In this document: positions 1 to 64,000 of the stretch, one piece after another
How the letters are laid out: the number at the start of each line of letters is the position of its first letter
How positions within the stretch are numbered: the first letter of the stretch is position 1
DNA from: Eudorina sp. 2006-703-Eu-15
Taxonomy: Eukaryota > Chlorophyta > Chlorophyceae > Chlamydomonadales > Volvocaceae
Length of the DNA stretch: 64,000 nt
NCBI GenBank assembly: GCA_003117195.1
Contig: BDSI01000204.1
Location: forward strand, 81,871 to 145,870
Reading direction: 5' to 3'
The notes under the pieces: model-generated
The model's database searches: none
The model's input: the letters and a program-made list of their open reading frames with translations, nothing else
What the model was told of the DNA's origin: nothing
Program-made: the position numbers and the translations under genes

Positions 1-113
1 GAGCGACACTGACAACTAACGGCGGTATAGTCATTACGGTCGTCGCCAGCGCAGTGAACTTTTACAATCATGTCCAATGCATGTTCGTAACAGCGACGCC
101 GACGACGAAATGA

Positions 114-1098
114 CAAGTAGGGGTCGGCTTCCTCGAAGCCGGAAAAGGGCGGGGCCCCCTATAATCCGTACAGGCCGCTTGCTTTAGAAGGAAAACTCTA
201 TTACCGCGCAACAGTGTGAGAGAGTGAAAGGTTGACATTGGGGGTGTCGTTGATGTTGAAGGGGGATCGGCGTGCATAGATTCACCAAGCTCAAACACGT
301 CGGCAGCCCCGAAACCATCCTGCAGTACGCGCCGCCGGCGGCGACGGCGGTCACCGTATCGGCACTATGGTAACGATAGTTGCCTCTGCACTAACACATC
401 CATCTGTCAAGCAGATGATCACAAAGCAAGCTTGAAGCATCCTTGTTTTGCCGTGAAACTGTAGTTGTTTGGTCCGACGGCAGGCATGCAGCCCTTCAGT
501 TGCACGCCCGCAGCAGACGTGAACCTCTAAAGTTTGCTATCAATAGTTACATAGCAAATGTAAGGCAAAAACAGTGTGCGAAAAAGCCGCGGTGAGACCC
601 GGACTTTGGGCCATCGGAACTGGAGAACTCGTTGGCACTCGGTACGCTATCCCTTTGCATCTTGAAACTTTGATTCAATACATATTGTTGATTTGTATTC
701 ATCTGGCAAGACAGAAAGGCAAATCTTGATGTTGGTGGTATCTTGATGTTCAAACATCAGAACACTATCGAAGTTCAATTTAGCACGCGCCACCTGACCC
801 TAATCCAAGTATTCATCACGCGGCACCTGTTGCAACAAACATGAGCGCGAGAGGCGTTGGGTGGATGTTGACTCGGGTCCATGGAGACCGCGGAGCTTTA
901 CTTTGACCGTTTGTGCGCAAAGAATTTTTTTTAGCCAAACCAAGGATACCTTGCAATAGAGGACAATTAATATGACAAACATAACGAATTAGTTTAGCGG
1001 ATAATGAACGTTTTGCCGTTACCCACACACACACACACGGACAGGGGCAATCCTAAGGGGGGGGGCCCGAACGCGCTTCGCGCTGGGGCCCCGCCCAA
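114..1098. mobile_element. Element E copy 1 (chimeric flanks)
   Basis: Begins caagtagggg after the flank gacgacgaaatga (pre-A site) and ends ggggccccgcccaa before the flank atcaaccctagcgaaactcc (post-B site). The two flanks belong to two different insertion sites in other copies, so this copy is a recombinant. Confidence 0.75.
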
Positions 1099-2091
1099 AA
1101 ATCAACCCTAGCGAAACTCCCAAAGCAGCTGTTCGCTCGTGATAATACCAGCATGTCCGGGCGACGGATCAACGTAGGGGGCAAGGCAGGCTCTGACAGA
1201 CTAGACCGACTATGTAGACTATCTAGGCGAGTTGTCAGGATAGATAGGTATTTATCAGCTCCAGATGACGGTTGTCATGGTGGCCAAGCAAAAAGCCAGC
1301 AAGAGGAATCATCATGCCCTCTATGAAGCGTTTTGATGTTGTGACTGATAGATGTCTGTTGACATACAGCTGTCCGTCTTGTCAACTTGTGCTGCCTGTT
1401 TCATGCTGCCAGCAGCCGTCACAGCGTGTTACTTACTGTCGAAATTGTAAATCTAATTCATTCTTAAACTATCAGCGTTTTCTGATGACCGTTGAATTTA
1501 TGGAATGAGTCTTGATAAAATGAGGCCCAATTGGGTGCATATCTCGGTCAAGACGCCGACTCTTGAACCATTACGCATCTTTTATAATGATTATATCAGT
1601 TGAATTAATAAGAATTATTTAGCGCGTGTGCACTGATTGGGACAGCAGGTAACGTGCCGCTAGAAGTTTTCACCCCCCCCTCTCGAGGTCACGTTAGACT
1701 TTTCGCCAGCGATACGGGTAATGGCCCGTTACCCCATGAGAACAGACTACTTTTTCCATAAACTGATAACTGACGTTAATGTAAATCCACTATTTCAGCG
1801 GAGAAGGATACTGATTTACCAAATCGAACTTAGCAAGTACCTGTCTATTGTTGAGCCACAGCTACCTAGCTAGGAATTTAATGCCGGCTGGTAGATAGCA
1901 GCCGTACTGTACCAATCAATGCGCGTGCATACGTACCACCGGCTGATGAAACTGTGGTTTATCGTGGTCGTGTGGTGCGGACCCGAACAAGGTGAACCCG
2001 GTGAGTCGCGCGCTCGGTGTCGATCGATCGGCCGATTGACTCCGACTCATCACCACGCCCCAGCTGTATGTGCGTGTGTCAGTGCCGCTAG

Positions 2092-2140
2092 CTCCAGCCG
2101 AACATATGGCCGCGGCGGCGGCGTTCCAGTTCGGCTGGAG
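2092..2140. repeat. Conserved 12 bp stem hairpin in the pre-A spacer (type copy)
   Basis: ctccagccgaac pairs perfectly with gttcggctggag across a 25 nt GC-rich loop. The same hairpin is found in every pre-A spacer, for example 4216-4264, 7679-7727, 11187-11235 and 35273-35321; near the A' arrays (13569, 55978) one arm is mutated. Confidence 0.8.
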
Positions 2141-2143
2141 ATC

Positions 2144-4267
2144 GAGCGGCACACTCAACTAACGGCGGTACAGTCATTACGGTCGTCGCCAGCGCAGTGA
2201 ACTTTTACAATCATGTCCAATGCATGTTCGTAACAGCGACGCCGACGACGAAATGACAAGTAGGGGTCGGCTTCCTCGAAGCCGGAAAAGGGCGGGGCCC
2301 CCTATAATCCGTACAGGCCGCTTGCTTTAGAAGGAAAACTCTATTACCGCGCAACAGTGTGAGAGAGTGAAAGGTTGACATTGGGGGTGTTGTTGATGTT
2401 GAAGGGGGATCGGCGTGCATAGATTCACCAAGCTCAAACACGTCGGCAGCCCCGAAACCATCCTGCAGTACGCGCCGCCGGCGGCGACGGCGGTCACCGT
2501 ATCGGCACTATGGTAACGATAGTTGCCTCTGCACTAACACATCCATCTGTCAAGCAGATGATCACAAAGCAAGCTTGAAGCATCCTTGTTTTGCCGTGAA
2601 ACTGTAGTTGTTTGGTCCGACGGCAGGCATGCAGCCCTTCAGTTGCACGCCCGCAGCAGACGTGAACCTCTAAAGTTTGCTATCAATAGTTACATAGCAA
2701 ATGTAAGGCAAAAACAGTGTGCGAAAAAGCCGCGGTGAGACCCGGACTTTGGGCCATCGGAACTGGAGAACTCGTTGGCACTCGGTACGCTATCCCTTTG
2801 CATCTTGAAACTTTGATTCAATACATATTGTTGATTTGTATTCATCTGGCAAGACAGAAAGGCAAATCTTGATGTTGGTGGTATCTTGATGTTCAAACAT
2901 CAGAACACTATCGAAGTTCAATTTAGCACGCGCCACCTGACCCTAATCCAAGTATTCATCACGCGGCACCTGTTGCAACAAACATGAGCGCGAGAGGCGT
3001 TGGGTGGATGTTGACTCGGGTCCATGGAGACCGCGGAGCTTTACTTTGACCGTTTGTGCGCAAAGAATTTTTTTTAGCCAAACCAAGGATACCTTGCAAT
3101 AGAGGACAATTAATATGACAAACATAACGAATTAGTTTAGCGGATAATGAACGTTTTGCCGTTACCCACACACACACACGGACAGGGGCAATCCTAGGGG
3201 GGGGGGCCCGAACGCGCTTCGCGCTGGGGCCCCGCCCAAAAATCAACCCTAGCGAAACTCCCAAAGCAGCTGTTCGCTCGTGATAATACCAGCATGTCCG
3301 GGCGACGGATCAACGTAGGGGGCAAGGCAGGCTCTGACAGACTAGACCGACTATGTAGACTATCTAGGCGAGTTGTCAGGATAGATAGGTATTTATCAGC
3401 TCCAGATGACGGTTGTCATGGTGGCCAAGCAAAAAGCCAGCAAGAGGAATCATCATGCCCTCTATGAAGCGTTTTGATGTTGTGACTGATAGATGTCTGT
3501 TGACATACAGCTGTCCGTCTTGTCAACTTGTGCTGCCTGTTTCATGCTGCCAGCAGCCGTCACAGCGTGTTACTTACTGTCGAAATTGTAAATCTAATTC
3601 ATTCTTAAACTATCAGCGTTTTCTGATGACCGTTGAATTTATGGAATGAGTCTTGATAAAATGAGGCCCAATTGGGACGCCGACTCTTGAACCATTACGC
3701 ATCTTTTATAATGATTATATCAGTTGAATTAATAAGAATTATTTAGCGCGTGTGCACTGATTGGGACAGCAGGTAACGTGCCGCTAGAAGTTTTCACCCC
3801 CCCCTCTCGAGGTCACGTTAGACTTTTCGCCAGCGATACGGGTAATGGCCCGTTACCCCATGAGAACAGACTACTTTTTCCATAAACTGATAACTGACGT
3901 TAATGTAAATCCACTATTTCAGCGGAGAAGGATACTGATTTACCAAATCGAACTTAGCAAGTACCTGTCTATTGTTGAGCCACAGCTACCTAGCTAGGAA
4001 TTTAATGCCGGCTGGTAGATAGCAGCCGTACTGTACCAATCAATGCGCGTGCATACGTACCACCGGCTGATGAAACTGTGGTTTATCGTGGTCGTGTGGT
4101 GCGGACCCGAACAAGGTGAACCCGGTGAGTCGCGCGCTCGGTGTCGATCGATCGGCCGATTGACTCCGACTCATCACCACGCCCCAGCTGTATGTGCGTG
4201 TGTCAGTGCTGCTAGCTCCAGCCGAACATATGGCCGCGGCGGCGGCGTTCCAGTTCGGCTGGAGATC
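2144..4267. repeat. Exon-less spacer unit 2 of a 2.1 kb tandem pair
   Basis: Copy of unit 1 with a ~20 bp deletion near 3676 (the gtgcatatctcggtcaa stretch) and a shorter (CA)n. Contains element E2. Confidence 0.9.
2257..3239. mobile_element. Element E copy 2 (chimeric flanks)
   Basis: Duplicate of copy 1 with the same chimeric flanks; it arose with the 2.1 kb tandem duplication, not by new insertion. Confidence 0.75.
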
Positions 4268-4380
4268 GAGCGACACTGACAACTAACGGCGGTATAGTCA
4301 TTACGGTCGTCGCCAGCGCAGTGAACTTTTACAATCGTGTCCAATGCATGTTCGTAACAGCGACGCCGACGACGAAATGA

Positions 4381-5484
<1,104 letters not shown>

Positions 5485-5814
5485 AAAGCTAGTGATGTGT
5501 TTCGCTATTGTCGCTTGGCATGCGCGGCATAACCTATCTTTACCTACCTGGCACCCCGCCCATGTTATTATTTGTGTGGGTCCCTCGCGCGGGCTTACTT
5601 GAAGCAGGTGTTCCATCTGTGTGTGCCTTCACTCGTACAGTGCTTCACTGCGATAGGTAGCTGGTCCACTGCCCTAGCTGGCCGAAATGATTTCACGCAA
5701 TATACAAATTGCGTCCTAGCATACATCGATACATGCATGCATGCAGACTCCCTGTCCCTCCAACTTTCCGTCCCATTTACCCTCCTCTCTCAACTCCGCA
5801 TGGAGCAACTTTAG

Positions 5815-63622
<57,808 letters not shown>

Positions 63623-63769
63623 GTAAGCGTCTGAAACCTCGAACGTATGTGTTGCCAATCGCGGTGGGAAAGAACGGAAGCGTTGGGTCGTGCTGGGAGC
63701 AGCGGTGGCGTCGACTGTGTTTGAAAGGTGCCAGTGCTGAGGACAGCGATTGCATGCTGATTGCCTGTA

Positions 63770-64000
63770 TGTTTTAAAGGGGGCGGGAAGGTGCGGCAGT
63801 AATGAAGGACACCTACTTATTTCTATATTTATGACGATTTTCGTTTTTATTAGTTTCATTTCTAGTATCTCCCCATCTAGCGCAGCTGCCAACAATCGAG
63901 CCGCCCACGTGGTGACGAAAGCCAAGCCTACACCACTCCCATCATCAATGCTTGCGACATCGCTACTGCTGGCTCCCGTTAGCCCTCTCGTTTGTGATCC
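63770..64000 (+). repeat. Start of a second copy of the post-array region
   Basis: tgtatgttttaaagggggcggg..cacctacttatttctatattt..tcgctactgctggctcccgttagc matches 20555-20790 apart from small differences. In the first copy this leads into exon C1, so region C is probably duplicated beyond the window. Confidence 0.85.

Larger units (their letters stand above)
1..2143. repeat. Exon-less spacer unit 1 of a 2.1 kb tandem pair
   Basis: Unit 1 repeats almost exactly as 2144-4267, apart from small indels. It contains element E1, the post-B spacer and the pre-A spacer but no A or B exon. Short open frames here are on both strands, repeat with the unit and show no splice-bounded coding signature. Confidence 0.9.

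Noticed and set aside
1919..2200. Recurring plus and minus frames (MRVHTYHRLMKLWFIV.., MSVPLDLQPNWN..) in all spacers
   Set aside because: They overlap each other on opposite strands, are copied only with the spacer, and differ between copies by frame-breaking indels.

Overview
The window is nuclear DNA of a eukaryote. It has GT-AG introns, 99-102 bp exons separated by introns of about 190 bp to 3.5 kb, long (CA)n and (AT)n microsatellites, and hAT-type MITEs with 8-bp target duplications. There are no operons, ribosome-binding sites or prokaryotic genes. The lineage cannot be fixed from sequence alone. One protein module per same-phase exon resembles what is described for LRR and TPR receptor genes of brown algae (Ectocarpus), so an alga or other stramenopile-like protist is a reasonable but unproven guess.

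The dominant feature is one very long, plus-strand, modular ankyrin-repeat locus. I count 55 exons between 5815 and 63622. Each encodes exactly one 33- or 34-residue ankyrin repeat, each is a multiple of 3, each starts and ends on a codon boundary (phase 0-0), each is open, and each is bounded by AG and GT. Together they encode about 1,840 residues. No first or last coding exon was recognised, so the gene (or genes) extends beyond both edges. Two module classes occur: A (second helix ending ..ALIEAGANKD) and B (..YLLSKGADPN). They alternate A-B-A-B almost without exception, even where the sequences are highly diverged.

Layout: (1) 1-5814, intronic tandem 2.1 kb units without exons, created by recombination between copies of a ~1.0-1.1 kb mobile element (here 'E'). 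(2) 5815-12424, three A/B pairs in long, mutually similar introns, with an intact E copy and a hAT MITE sitting on a splice donor. (3) 13783-20414, a tandem array of ten A' exons in ~717-735 bp units. (4) 20818-30496, ten diverged, alternating B/A exons in largely unique introns; the last intron of the run (26880-30397) hosts an unrelated zinc-finger/RGG gene and AT microsatellites. (5) 30900-33245, inserted DNA: an E-type end fused to a GC-rich GIY-YIG nuclease-like gene, then a nested hAT MITE. (6) 33306-55128, a large block of A and B exons in 1.3 to 3 kb units, including an 11.7 kb higher-order duplication. (7) 56190-63622, a second A' array of eleven near-identical units. After 63770 the sequence repeats 20570-20800, so a ~43 kb segment appears to start over.

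The locus looks like a growing and shrinking exon cassette system: symmetric-phase exons allow any number of repeats to be gained, lost or swapped without breaking the frame. Transposable elements and long shared introns supply the homology for unequal exchange. A role in recognition or immunity is inference only.
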